The notes beneath the pieces were generated by a model. It was not told where the DNA came from, did not search any database, and saw nothing but the letters and a program-made list of their open reading frames with translations. From Linnemannia elongata (taxonomy: Eukaryota; Mortierellomycota; Mortierellomycetes; Mortierellales; Mortierellaceae), in NCBI GenBank assembly GCA_036320915.1, contig JAXBDG010000001.1, forward strand, positions 248,001-312,000: a DNA stretch of 64,000 nt. Direction: 5' to 3'. Numbering within the stretch: position 1 is the first letter of the stretch; each line of letters starts with the position of its first letter. This document shows, one piece after another, positions 20,720-32,911 of the stretch. The position numbers were made by a program, and so were the translations under genes.

Positions 20720-23700
20720 CAACGTCGAAAAATAACAAAAAGAAGGTTACAAGAGCGTGGATCATTAGCTACTTTACTTTGACAAACAGAACAAAATGAA
20801 AAACATGGGCCAACAGTTCATAAAAGATCGTTGTCATCGGCATGCCGCTTTTCTGTTGCGGATTATGATGATGATGTTGCTGTTATGGTTGTGGTGTGTT
20901 GTGTGCTCCCTTTCTTCTCTTTGGGGTAGATCAAGATCGCAAGCAATCGATTCGGTCGGTGTGCACACGTTTGTCTCTTTTTTTCTTTTTCTTTTTATCG
21001 CGTAAGGTTTCTCTCATCTCCTCTTTTCGTCTTTCTGTTGGCGAAACATCGAAGATGGGCCTGAAATGTGCTCATCCTCCTCTTTGCAATTCGTAGATCT
21101 CCTTCCATCCTTCTTCCTTTTTTTTTTAACATCGTGGGAAGCGATTGAAAAAAGACATGAGGGTCAACCACACCACACACCACACATCACACTTTGACTC
21201 TGAGCGGGTGTAAGTGCGAGTGAATGTGCGTGTGAACGTTATCCAACGCCATCGGATCGTGCTTTCAAAATGATTCCATTCGACCCTGAACTAGTATTCC
21301 TTTCGTTCCCTTCTTTCTTTTCCTGCTGAAGGTATCTTTTGTTCTTCAATTGCTTAATGTCATGTACATCCTCTATTTACGTCCGCTGCTTTCGCCGTTA
21401 TTGTTGTCGCCGTTATTGCTAATTATTATTGCAACTGCCGTCCTACATGTTACAGTTGGACCCTTTTCACCCCATCCTTTCCATTCCTCATTTTTTTTTT
21501 TTTGCTCAATTTCTTTCTCTTAACTCTCTGAGACTGAAAAAACTGAAAAAAGACGCGTTTCTGTGTCCATCCGCGTTTTTGTTGCACAGATTAATGAATT
21601 GATAGAGTACGGTACAAATTGACCTTAGGCCCCCCCATCCACAACATACACGCACAAAGTACCCATGCTCTCATTCCCGCTCCTCTCTACAAGAAAAAAA
21701 ACAACAACAATGCTCCCTTGAACGTGAACACTGACATTTTTTTTTTTTTTTGTGATCCGTTAGATCCGGGTCCGAACACCCCTTCTACACTTCTCCCCTT
21801 TGTTCAAAATGCACTCACATTTCCCAATTCCCCTGTTCTTTCCAAACCCCGTTGTATGCACCTCATAATGCCTCTTTTTTTTTTTTTTTTTTTTTTTTCA
21901 TCCCTTGTACAGTACCTCTCCAAACATATCTCTTGTCTCATTTCTTTGTACTTCTTTCATCCCTTACTTTCTCTCAGTCCCCGTCCATTTCACTTGCCAT
22001 GGTATTGTACATAACAACCATGGCAAAAAAAAAAGCAAAAGCAAAAGCAACCACGAAAAAAAATATCCTAAATTAAACAACAAACCCCCCTTCAGTCCAT
22101 TCTTCATATTTCCGCATTGTGCGCTTGGGCCCCTTCAACACAAAAAGGGAAAAGCCAAAGAGGGGGGGGGGGAACAAGGGCCAAGGGGAGGGAAGAAAGA
22201 GAGGCAAAAGAAGGGGAGAAGGAAGAGGTGCAGTTGAGATATCACTTTTGTTTGTTGCTATTGTTGTTGTTGTGTTGTATTTGTTTGTTGTTTCCAGGGG
22301 TGGATGGGTCGATGGATGGAGAGAACACGGACAGAAAGGCAGATTTTTTTAGGTCAAAGCCAATTGCGAACCATAGAAGGAGGAGAGGAGAGAAGACGAG
22401 GAAGGGTACAAAGAGAAGCAGTCGGGAAAGGGAAAAAAACAAGGGGCTAAAAAGCTCACTCTACCTCGCAATCGCTTCATCCCCTCTTCTTCCTTTTCCA
22501 CGCCGTGCCTTATGCCACGAGGCAATTAGAACGATGGTCGAAGGAGAGATGTGAGAGCAAACGAGGGGAGAATTGAAAAGGGAAAGACGGGAAGAGGAAG
22601 GGGCCACTTCTGTTCGTACAAAATGAAATACACGTTTTTTTGGAACGGGGCAAGGAGAAGGAGAGGTATGGCAGGAGGGAAACTTACGATGTGTATTGAA
22701 TGCGAGAGAGCGGTTGGAATAAAAAAGGTGGGATGAGGTCCAGAGTGCAGCTGTTCGGGTATTTTTTTGGATCGAACTGGAAAGAGTGACAGCGTCGTAG
22801 ACAGGGTCAAAAAACGGCAAGGAGGAAGGAAGGGCGGTGGAGTGGAGTTGAAGCTGGAGATGTATTCTTCTATTTAAGTCGATAAAAGAAGAGGAGTATC
22901 TCGGTTATTGGGATGAAAGTGATCAAACGTGATACGGAGTGATAAAGTTGAGATGAGACAAAAGGAAAGGGTCCTGATCACCACTCTTGTATAAGTGATC
23001 TGGTACCCGATTTTTATTCTTCATCGCGATGAGCGGTGATCGTATCCATCCCCGCCTAGCTTCTATCGCTCCCTCACTCACACACACGAAAAGGAAGGAG
23101 TTTGCAAAAGAACCGAGATGGGATTGACGATTCTCACGCCAGGCAAGAGGAACCTACCTGGATGATATAAGACAATCAAAAGGCTGTTGTTTTTGTTTTC
23201 GTCTTCTTCACCCAGAAAATAGACTCTTCTTCAACTTCTTTTTCCTTTGCGCTGTTTTGTGAACCTATATCCTTCTCTTTTCTTTTCTGGTGTCCGGTAC
23301 TACCATGAGTAAGACTAAGTGCGGCTGTTTTTATTCTTCCATCAAAAGGAAGGTTACAAACGTCTTCGCCATCGTTTCATTTTTTTTTGTAGCGGAAAAA
23401 AAATTATGTTTACGCGTCCGTCTTTCCTATGTCATTTTTTTCGCTCTGTGCAGTGCCTCGTAGTCGCCAAGAATTTGGCTTGACTTCAGTTGTGATTGGA
23501 ACTGCACGATCAACACCCTCTCCTTCCGCTCTGTACGCATCCCTTTGTCCTTTCCTTCCGTCTGCCCTTCACTGTTTTCTTTTCCTCCACCTGCCCCCTA
23601 TCTATAAAAAGGTGTGGCGTTTTTTTTTTATTGAGCAAGGAGGCGACATATGCAGCAGCGTGCGCAGGCCCATCGTCCCCCCTCTTTTTCCTTCCCTTAC

Positions 23701-25510
23701 TGTATCTCTTTCTTTTTCTGTGTCTGTGTGTGTGCAACCACAATTTGCATTAACGAACCCACCCCTTCTTTATTTTTTTCTATTTTTTTTTTTTTTTTTT
23801 TGCATTTTTTACCCCTCTTCTTGTCCTTGTGTCCCTTTCGAGGGGTGGGAAAAGTCACTGTTTTTTTTTTGTGTCCTCGATCTGGGGCATGGTTCGGACT
23901 GGGTGTGTAGAGGGAGGAGCACGAGGGGGAGAGAATGGAAATAAGTTTTCTTTACTTACAGGCGCTATTGTATATATACATATATTGTTTTGTGTTTGTT
24001 TTTGTTGTGTTTGTTGGTTGTTGTAGGTTTGTTGTTGGGTTGGTATGTGCGTAGATATGCGAGTAATTGCTTTTGTTTGTGGTTGCGCAGTGGGATGAAG
24101 AGAGTAAGATATGTGGTTGCTCCGTAGATCTGTGCAGGAAACAAAAAAAAAAGAGAGAGAGAGCTTGATCCCTTTGGGCGAAAGAAATGAATGTGGTTTA
24201 GAGAGTTCAAAAATGCGGCTGTGGGGATGATTGAAAAGCGAAAAAAGTGAAGGGACTTTAAGTTGGTGAAAGTGAAAGGTGCTAGGGTGAAAAAAAAGTT
24301 GTTGAACGACCTGGTCGTTTAGAAATTGCTACCCAAAACCTGGGGCTCGGTACCTTCCCCCCCTCTTTATATTGTAGTCTAGTGCCTTTTTTTTTAGTAC
24401 TAGCAACACATAAAAAACCTTGCTTCTCCAAAAGGTCATCTCATAGTTCTCTTTTAATGACCATCAATCAACGCCAAAAGTCGACCAAGGAGAAATACCT
24501 CAATTACTCCCTTGCATTGGTGCACGCAATGTCTCGCGTTTTAACTATGACATGCAACAGACCAGGCCATATCTCATATTCATCTCTTATTCTCCTACCA
24601 GCTTCATTTTTTCTTTGGTTATTTGGAGGAAGAGTAAACAGACTGGTTAATTCTTCTCCTCCATTCCTTCTACTCAAAAGCCACATACCCCAAGCCACTG
24701 GCACCCAGGTCTAGGGTATGCCTCTGAATCCCTATCGAAAATGTTGATCCTTTTTGACCTGCGTCCTGACCCAGACAAAAAAAGCATGACCCTGGCTCCC
24801 TGGCTGGCTGGCCCACACCTCCTCCTCATCCATCACCATTGCTGACAATTGCCAAGACAATTCTGTCTCGAATCGAAGATTTCCTGTCAAGGATTGGTTA
24901 CCCCATCTTCTCCTCTCGTTTATTTTTCCCCCCCTCATTTATCCACCTAAACCCCTCATATCCCCCGCCATCTCACTTCCTCTCACTTGACAAAACGGCA
25001 TATCCAATTCAATGTTAACACGGTCACTTCCTCAGATTCAACGTTCCCTGGGCCCCCTCCCCTCCACCTACAGTACCACCTCTTCTCCGTGTGCCGAATA
25101 CTCCGTCCGGATAGGTGCCGAAGAAACCATACACAGCTCGTTGCTCTTGCTCGCGCTAGCGTAAAATATCAAACTCCCCACCCCCACTGAAACACGTCAA
25201 ATTATATCACGGTCACTCTACTCGTTTCCTTGCTTTCATTGTTTTATCAATGCCCGAGGAACAACGGACACAGACACAGACACAGACAAAGAAAAAAAGG
25301 CAAAGCACAAAAAAGAGAGAAAAATGGAAGCCGAGGTAACCCGGGTGAATGGTTCCCTGTCGTTGTCGTTTGTTTGGTTTTTGCATGAAAGCTTGATATG
25401 GAAATCAAAAAGTCGGCAAGTGCAGAGAATATAGGGATTTATTGGTCACTCTGTCTATCTATGGTCAGTCGGTCGGTCGGTCGGTCGGCAGTCAAGAAAA
25501 ACGAAAAAAA
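20720..25510. other. Intergenic, low complexity, no supported gene
   Basis: About 4.8 kb containing poly-T runs (for example 21880-21898), purine-rich blocks near 22150-22600 and a (CGGT)5 tract at 25470-25488. A 119-codon minus frame (22461-22820) and a 110-codon + frame (24382-24714) show no domain and no clear splice context. The left part is the upstream region of the Ser/Thr-rich gene; the right part flanks the 3' end of the RING gene. Confidence 0.5.
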
Positions 25511-25513
25511 CCC

Positions 25514-28500
25514 TCAGTTGTCGTGGTGACGGTCGGCCTGGGAGGCGATAGAGTCCTCGGGTGAGGTAATGTCAGGTGTCAGGATGGGGGGTACCAGATT
25601 CTGATACCGGTCGTGGGCGTCCCTGTCACGTACAATGGGTAATCCATACGTCCTTCCCGCCTTTCCCTTCTATTCCATCAACAACACACAAGATAAAAAA
25701 AACGCGAATAACGTGAAGTTAGAGACAATAGAGGGAAAAATGGTCTCGTGTTCATATCTAGAAAATAAAAAAAGGAGCCTACGCAGAGACCCAAAACTCC
25801 AAAAATGTGAGGCAGCGAGAGAAGCAGTCAAAACAACAAAAAAGATGAGCTTTTTACCTTGCGACGCGATTTGAGGTAGCGGGGCTTGTAGGCAACAAAC
25901 GGAACAAAGGCCTGGGGCTCGGCTTCGGCAATTAGATGAGCAGGCGGGTTCTGGGTAAGCGCCAAGAAGTTGGCCAACTCCGGGTTCACTAGCTGTTGTT
26001 GCTGATATTGGTGCTGTTGGCGATGAGTCTGGTCAGCAGGCTCTGCCTCGTCGTCCGAAGATGATACAGGAGACGCAAGGGACGTTTCGTGGGCCGGAGA
26101 AGCAGCCACGGACGACTGCATCAAAGGAGATGAAGTGGTGGTCGCTGCTGCAGGAATCGAAGGAACGGTGCGCATCGGCAATGGATTGAATCTTCCAGAG
26201 CTTCTTCGGAGGCTGACTGGGCTCTTTCCACGAGGCGAACGTTGCCCGGGCTCGGAAGATCGTCGTCTTGACGACTGTTGATCCTGTTGCTGTGGAAGAT
26301 GTGGTTGGTGAAATTGATGCTGGTTCAGCACACGGAATACTTCTGCTGCAAGTCCCAAACTAGATCCCAGTCCAGGTCGAGCGGAAGGAGAAGTAGACGA
26401 TCGTCCAGTTGCATGGTGTGGAGAGATAGTAGATCTTGGGGGGTTGGGAGTCAACTGTCGTCCGTCACGAGGTGCTGCCCATGCGTCGGTGATATCCCGC
26501 AAGATGCGGCTGCTCTTATCAGGTGGACCTTGGCGCGTGTATGTGATCGATCGCCGAGGGAGTTTATCACTTTGAGCAGTGCCAGTAGAAGCACCAGCAC
26601 CGGCATCAGAAGACTCTCCTTGCCTGTCTTCAAGGAATTGGATGCCCTCTGCAAAGTCTCCTTCAACAGCCATATCACCGCTACCACGGTCACTCTCCTC
26701 CTCATCCACAATGATTCGGCGTCGCTGCGCAGGTGGGAGGTTGTTTTCTGGTGGAGGATGATCTCGCAATGGTGATGGTGAGGACGGGAGGCGATGTCGC
26801 ATCTGTGGAGACAACGTAGGCAGATCTGACACTGGGATTTCTTGCGCACCTTGAATTTGTGAAGTTTCCTCTTGCGACTGCTCCTCCTGAATTGTCTCGT
26901 CCTGAGCCGTCTCTTGTACAGTCTCGTGCTGTGTTTCTTGTGGGGTCTCTTGAACCTCTTGGTCCATCCTCTGACCACACTGGATCATCAGTGCCTCCTC
27001 CTGAATATGCTGAGTGATAATAGGCGAAATGAGTGAGGCTGATTCTTGGGTGGAAATCGCCTGCTGAGGGACAGGCTCATTAGTCGGTTGGGCAACCTCC
27101 CGAGCGACATCTTGTGAGAACCCTTGGCTTGGCTGCTGAGTGATTGCCTCTTGTGTCTCTGCCGGCAGTGAATCCCTCGCCACAGTTGGAGACATGGCCA
27201 TATCTCCCATTTCCATGTCGACCATACTATTAGACCGTTCAACCTGCACAAACTCCTCATCACCACCACCGGTGCTGCTGTCCATGCGAGCAGTTGCTGT
27301 CGCTGTTGCATCGGGGCTGTAGAGTGCAAGGCCATCATCATCTATGGCATCCTCCAGCTCTGCATCAAGCGCTCTTTGAAGTTCATCAATAGACAACTGT
27401 TCAAAGTCCTGACTGACATCGTAGCTGCCAGCCCTCTCAAATGGACTTCCTACTTCTGCCGTTGCTGTTGGTGGTAATGGTGGAGTTGCGGCCAGTGTGA
27501 CCGATGGAGGTACGACCGGCGTATGAAAATATAGAGGAGGCTGCTGATAAGAATGCTGTTGGTAAAGATTTGGTTGATGATGATGAAGGTGACTAGGATA
27601 GTGTCCTGGATGTGCTCCAGCTCGCTGTGCCATCGTTCGGTGGTAAGGATGTGGTGCTGGAGGAGGGACTATGGGGATAGGCGGTGATGACTGTGGTGGC
27701 GACATGGGTCCCTGCCCTCGAGAAGTAGTTCCAAACGGTTGTCGGGTGCCCAAGCTGCTCAGAGGAAAGTGATGATGATGCTGATGATGACTGGGACCAC
27801 TCGGGGTATGCAATCGATTGGACGATGAAGAGTTGGTGCTGTACGAAGGCTGTGATGGTTGTAATGTACATTGCTTGACATGGCTTGCCACATCCATCGC
27901 GCCTCCCTTGAATCCGCAACCTAAGTATCGATATGCACATGTGTGCTCAAACGCAAAATTACACTATTGGTTTGTGGCGATGTGTGCTGTTAGTGCCAGT
28001 GTCAAGAGCGATATGCATAGCATAGCGAGAAGATGAAAGCAACGTGACTTACGGACTCGAGATGGTCCTCGGTATCCTTGAGAGGTCCAGTCCAGTGGCA
28101 CCACATCGTCATGGTCGTCGGACAATGAACGCTCTGTGCTTGGACCATCCTCTAAAATCAAATCAAAATTGAAATCAAAGTTGTGGTGAGTGGCCATGGT
28201 CAACATGCACGTCTCTGTATTGCCATCAATAGCCACAACCACACAAAAGTCTACATCATCAAAAAAAAAAAAAAGTGCGTGCATTTTACCTCAACGAATT
28301 TGGCAGGTCGGAAGGAGCTCACACGGAGCAACTCTGCCTCCTCGGCGCCGGACATGACCTCTGGCGATTTTTTGCACTCGGGGCATTCCACAGAGAAGCC
28401 CCTCTGTATCGGGGTCGGTGGCAGACTTGCCCTATTGGATGCGCCTGCGACCCCTCGCCCGTGTCCATGGTGGTGTCCATGAGACGATGATGTTTGCTGT

Positions 28501-28858
28501 GGTTGATAAGAGGACTGCTGCTGCTGTTGTTCTCGGGTGCAAAAATCAAGATACTTGTCCAAACAAGCCTTGCAAAAAACGTGGTCTTGGCGACACAAGA
28601 CCTGGTATGGTTGTAAAAAGATGTGGTTGCAGAGCGAGCAAGACAACTCTGGTGGGATCTGCTCCGGGCTCTTGAAGTTTCCTTTGGTTTATCGCATTTT
28701 TTTTTTAGGCAGAGAAACGAAGGAAGGGGTTAGACTTTACTGAAGTTGGATTGCTTGACCGTGCGGAAAAAGGGAGGAAATTAGGATATTAGAAGGGCCT
28801 TTTTGGCAGGTTAGCAAGAAGAACTGTTGTTTTCGAACGTACTTTTGTGGATACCCAT
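25514..28858 (-). CDS. RING-finger protein with TRAF-like zinc motif, probable E3 ligase
   Basis: Five exons inferred from splice signals and phase: 28858-28843, 28681-28290, 28149-28053, 27920-25858 and 25669-25514. The tiny first exon gives MGIHK. The RING (about residues 17-101) starts CSLCNHIFLQPYQVLCRQDH, continues VFCKACLDKYLDFC and, after a Gln/His-rich insert, ends with CPEC, so its last Cys pair is unusually far away. After exon 3 the protein reads CGFKGGAMDVASHVKQC, a C-x-H-x-C arrangement like one TRAF-type zinc finger. The remaining 700 residues are disordered (Pro, Ser, Gln, Glu repeats of the QETQ/QEET kind). Final exon: GLPIVRDRDAHDRYQNLVPP to SQADRHHDN. Role inferred: E2-dependent ubiquitin ligase. 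It is transcribed divergently from the SDHAF3 gene. Confidence 0.82.
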
Positions 28859-29803
28859 CTTGTTCTCCTCCCGTTTACTCGGTCAGCGGAGGTGAGAGAG
28901 AACGATAGGCAAGGCAAGAAGGAGCGAGAAGAGTAGTGCAAGTGAAATGGTTATGTGCGTGGATGAAAATAAAACCCTTTTGGAAACAAACAGGGCAAAG
29001 GGTAAGACTGGAAGGATGCTGCCCTTGGGGCGTGAGATATTGGGTGAGTAGGAGGGGGTTGTATGAACGAAAGTATGTGCGTGAGTGAAGGGTGTCGGTG
29101 TATGAGAAAGGTAAGAGAGAGAAGAGAGCGAAGAGGGGGAAGGAGGAAAGGGGAAGGTAGTTGTGGAAGTGGGGTGGAGAAAGAAAGGAAAGAAAAGAAC
29201 CAAATTTGAGGCGAAGTCAGGGGCGGGAGGAAACCAGTCAATTTTGCCACCACCGTTGTCTTGGCCGAGAGAACGACTGGTTTCCATCATCTCACTTCCT
29301 TTGATGGCATCCTTCATGCCTGCAATGAGATCACAATGCCGAATCACTCTCTATGAGAAGCACGCTAAACGGCGTTTCTTGTAAAGAGGTCGTATGCAAT
29401 GACCATATACATAAATCGGTGGGCTCTCTATGCTCTGCACGGCCTCGTTCGTTTGACACCATGTACCAAATCAAGTCGCGATCAGCAACCCCTTAATTCC
29501 ATGCGTGTATGGAAATAAAGCCCCACCCAAAATCGCCCTGACTTCTCCGAGCGAAGCCCCTACGAGGAAACAGAGAGCCAGAGCCAAAAGTCAAGTGGTC
29601 TTTCAGCTGAAAACGTTCTTTTTCTCCGAATCTCTTTCCCTTTCTTTTTGTTTCTTCATCCTCGACCCCGCAATTCATAAGAACTCACAGGGACAAGCAC
29701 AAAGACTCTCTGAAGACTAAGCAAGATAAAACGCAGGACACATCACCCACCCAACCCTCACATCACCTCTTCTCACCTAACCAACAACCAACATCTCACC
29801 GAA
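28859..29803. promoter_or_regulatory. Shared divergent promoter region (RING gene / SDHAF3)
   Basis: A 945-bp spacer separates the two start codons, which face away from each other. The left side is purine-rich on + (29040-29210), that is, CT-rich on the RING gene's sense strand. The right side has a CA/CT-rich leader (29730-29803) ending in ACCGAA before ATG. No TATA box is evident for SDHAF3. Confidence 0.4.
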
Positions 29804-30337
29804 ATGGCTGCTCAGAAATCCCTGATCCCCCCATTGACCCTCTACCGTCAGATCCTCCGTGCCCACCGGACTCACTTGCCTCCACAGTTCCGAATCCTGG
29901 GCGACGGATACGTCAAGGCCGAATTCCACCGCCACAAATCTGTCGACAACCCACTCTACATTGTTGGCTTTATTGAGCAGTGGACAGATTACCTCAACCA
30001 TATCCTGACCTCTTCTGCACCCAGAAACAACTCCACCACCTCAACAACCACATCAACCACAGCATCATCGTCACCGAGCACGCCAGAGAGCCGGAGAGAA
30101 GAGACGCTGGCACAGATCGTGGCGCAGGGTCAACGGTTCGGGAGGAAGTTGGATTCGGCCCTGTTGGACAAGATGTCGGACCAACAGTTGGGACAGTTGT
30201 ATGAGCTGCGCAAGGAGACAAAGGGATTGCAGTCCCAGCAAGAACTGGATGAGATTGCAAAGGAGGAGGCTCAACTCTTTGAGAAGGTCGCCCATACCCT
30301 TCCTGAGTCTGTCCTTTCTTCTTCAAAGTCTTCGTGA
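29804..30337 (+). CDS. SDH7: Succinate dehydrogenase assembly factor 3 (SDHAF3/Sdh7, ACN9 family)
   Basis: Single exon, 177 residues. This mitochondrial LYR-motif chaperone helps mature the iron-sulfur subunit (Sdh2) of respiratory complex II and protects it from oxidants. Family signatures are clear: the LYR-type start PPLTLYRQILRAHRTHLPP (about 9-27), then LGDGYVKAEFHRHKSVDNP and LYIVGFIEQWTDYL. The C-terminal half carries a Ser/Thr-rich insert (about 68-92) followed by predicted helices (LDKMSDQQLGQLYELRKETK). With these additions it is longer than the yeast or human proteins (about 125-135 residues). ATG context ACCGAAATGG is good and no intron is needed. Confidence 0.93.
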   Translation: MAAQKSLIPPLTLYRQILRAHRTHLPPQFRILGDGYVKAEFHRHKSVDNPLYIVGFIEQWTDYLNHILTSSAPRNNSTTSTTTSTTASSSPSTPESRREETLAQIVAQGQRFGRKLDSALLDKMSDQQLGQLYELRKETKGLQSQQELDEIAKEEAQLFEKVAHTLPESVLSSSKSS

Positions 30338-30760
30338 TTTTCATGCATCTTACTTGGCCGATGCACATCCCTTCGTCGATATACAACTACAAACATCATA
30401 GCATAGACAAATACACTCACCAAAACAGTCGAACTGAATGCCTTTTCCCCCCCCCCTTGGTTTGTAGATCATCTTATGTCTGCTTAATGCCTACCCTTCT
30501 CTGCACACCTTGTCTCTTGACCTTCTCGTTCACACTTACTTTATTCAGGGCCCTGATTTACTGGGCTAACCTGAAGCTGAGAAGGAAACATGAGGACCAG
30601 TCAACTGGCGATGTTGTTGCGGGGGAACTCCAAGATGCGGGACGGCACTCAGAAGGTCGCGATACGAAAGAAAAGAAATAAAGGAGATATGTCCAAAGGA
30701 ACATCGACCGCAACTGATGCAAGAGACAGATGGAAGTATCAAGCAGAAGCTCTTTAGAAG
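30338..30760. other. Convergent 3' flank
   Basis: Spacer between SDHAF3 and the minus-strand fragment at 30866-31078. It contains AATAAA at about 30675, a candidate polyadenylation signal for SDHAF3. No gene seen. Confidence 0.4.
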
Positions 30761-30865
30761 CCCGAGTTGTGGAGACGATGGAGAGGGAGGGTGGTTGCAT
30801 TCTTGATGGCTGCGTTATCAACGGGGAGAGATCCCATAACTGTCAACCAGGGCGCCATTGCAACC

Positions 30866-31078
30866 CTATTCGCGTCCCGTTTCACAACTTGCAAAAGAAC
30901 TTTCCTTAGCGTGCTGCAGGTCTGGATCCTTGGGGACGACATCAGCAAGAAAAGGGTGGAACTTGGCTTCCTCGGGTGAGAGTCGATGCTCGGGAATTTC
31001 TCTGATGAGGTTCTTGACCAGATCGTCGCCCCATTGGAGCTCATCCTCGCTATCATGGAATGGTGCAAAAGGATACAA
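30866..31078 (-). CDS. Unidentified C-terminal exon
   Basis: A minus-strand frame with normal protein composition ends at a stop at 30866-30868. It includes FHDSEDELQWGDDLVKNLIR and EIPEHRLSPEEAKFHPFLAD. It has no usable start, and the nearest acceptor-like AG is just upstream near 31083. A further possible exon lies at 31213-31255 (LLFRLICAKAIEVD before a GTAAAA donor), but the phases I can derive do not join cleanly. The RLSPEEAKFHPF segment resembles the end of protein kinase domains (RLT-x-EEALxHPF), but nothing else of a kinase is present. Another frame downstream (APWLTVMGSLPVDNAAIKNA) could be an alternative end. Confidence 0.35.
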   Translation of the reverse strand: MYPFAPFHDSEDELQWGDDLVKNLIREIPEHRLSPEEAKFHPFLADVVPKDPDLQHAKESSFASCETGRE

Positions 31079-31741
31079 GACTTATCAGCCGAGTCGAACT
31101 ATTGAGATCCGTACGTTTGAGTCTCACCCCAAATCCAAAAATCAGTTACAACTCCTGAGCATCGTCTCCGCCCCTCATTGTGGAGTAGTGTCTTTCTTTA
31201 TGTAAAAGCAGGCCATCTTTTTACGTCGACCTCGATGGCCTTTGCGCAGATGAGCCTAAATAGCAGCTGTCAGTAAGGCAGCGGAAGAGAGGAGAGAGTA
31301 AGGAAAGGAAGATTGAAGGGGAAGAGAGAGAAAGAAGGAAGGGGGATCTTGAGAGTGAGGTATGGGGTTCTTGAGAGTGATGGGAGAGGAAGGGGGGCAG
31401 TAACAAGATTCGCCTCTAAAATACGCGACAGAAAATATCGCGCGAACCGACAAATTTACTATTCCCCTAGGAAAAACGCAGCCATGCAAAAAAAAAAAAA
31501 AAAAAAAAGTCGTTTTCTCCCCTTAGCCTCCTTCTCCATCTCTTACATTTCCTGGGTGTTTTTTTTTTCCTCTCGCTTCTCACTCACTGGATCCTACATA
31601 CACGGATACCTTAAGCTGTTGTTGCATGTTGTTTTTTTTTTTTTTTTTTTTTTTTTGCAGTTCCTCCATCAATTGAATCCTGGACTGGTTTTTTTTTTCC
31701 TCCAAGCAAAACAATAAATACATCACTTCCCATGTCCATGA

Positions 31742-32228
31742 GAAAAGTCCTCAGCGTTGTTGATCGGATATCGAGTGACACCGCCTGAGTCTACGATTTG
31801 TGTAGTGATGATTGTAGACTTTATCTTGGATTAGCTTCGTAGAAGGAATAGGAGGATTGTTATGAATGCGAGTGAATGGTTGCACATGTGTGTGTGACTG
31901 AGTGTGTGTATGCGCGTGTGGGAGAAGGAGAACGGATGCGGCTTTATTTGTATGGGACCTGATTAGTTTTTTTTTTCTTCCTCTGCCACCAACGATGCAC
32001 TTACAATCGCAAAAGATTCTTTAAGAGGAGGACTCTACCAGAACCAGCATCGGTGATAAGGGAGTGGGGAAACCAAAGCGACTGAGACCACAAACGTCAT
32101 TCAAGAAAGTCAGAGACAGGGAGGGGACATGCCTTCTGGTCAAAAAGATGTAAGAGAAGGGGGAGGGGACATCAGTGTCTCCATCTAGGAGATGGTCGTG
32201 CGCTAACTGAACAGTGGTTGGGATATTG

Positions 32229-32272
<44 letters not shown>

Positions 32273-32446
32273 CAGGAGATATATACAAGGCGTGCATCTC
32301 CCCCCCTCCTTTTTTTTTGTGCGCTTATGCGCCTCTCCAAAATGCGATGGGGTGGCGATAGTGGTGGTTAGAGAAAGGAAGACGAGGGAGGATGAGCGAT
32401 GTGGACGGACAGAGGGATAGCTGAAGGGTGAACACTATTTTGCTTG
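31742..32446 (-). repeat. Dispersed repeat, copy 2 (inverted relative to 5146-5812)
   Basis: Its reverse complement aligns with 5146-5812, sharing GCGCATAAGCGCAC, TATCTCCTGTCT, TTTTGACCAGAAGG and a long identical block around AAAGAATCTTTTGCGATTG. The right part of the + strand here carries a 42-base poly-A tract (32229-32270) that is only a short TTCTTTTTTC stretch in copy 1, so the length difference is mainly homopolymer expansion. Similarity fades at ATCAACAACGCTGAGGACTTT (copy 1 GGGGACTTT) and on the other side at AAGCAAAATA. Confidence 0.8.
32229..32270. repeat. Poly-A tract, 42 bases
   Basis: The longest homopolymer seen in the window. It lies inside repeat copy 2 and is absent at this length from copy 1. 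Confidence 0.9.
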
Positions 32447-32911
32447 CCGCCTACAGAACGCTGCAGGATATTCGGGACAGAGTTCCTGATTTCCCTCACT
32501 CCTGAAAAAGCGTGAGTGGTTTTTGGAGGCCGGGAGGTCGCGCTAGACCTGGTCAGTGCGGCGGCGGGTGGTGGGTGGCGCAGGTATCCGCAAGGCGACA
32601 TGATACATGAGCAAAGATAGCTGTTGTAAATAAAGTACTACCACGTGCGGACCAAAATGTAATGAATAGAGTGATGAGTTTCTTAGGAGTTGAGGAAAAC
32701 AAACATATATCACCGTCCCCTACATGCTCACTCCCCTGACCGACTGGCAACCAAAAAAAAGGTTCCGCCATCTTACGTTTCAACTCCCTCCTCCCGTCCC
32801 CAGTATTCAACGACTCGTCATGAAAATATACGACATCGAAAGAGAAAAAAGATGTAAATGCAACAGATGCAAAGAAGAGTGTCCTTTCAGCAAGTTTAAT
32901 GTGAAACTACT

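Noticed and set aside
30749..31260. Protein kinase fragment based on RLSPEEAKFHPF
   Set aside because: One kinase-end-like phrase only; no catalytic loop, DFG or P-loop nearby in any frame.
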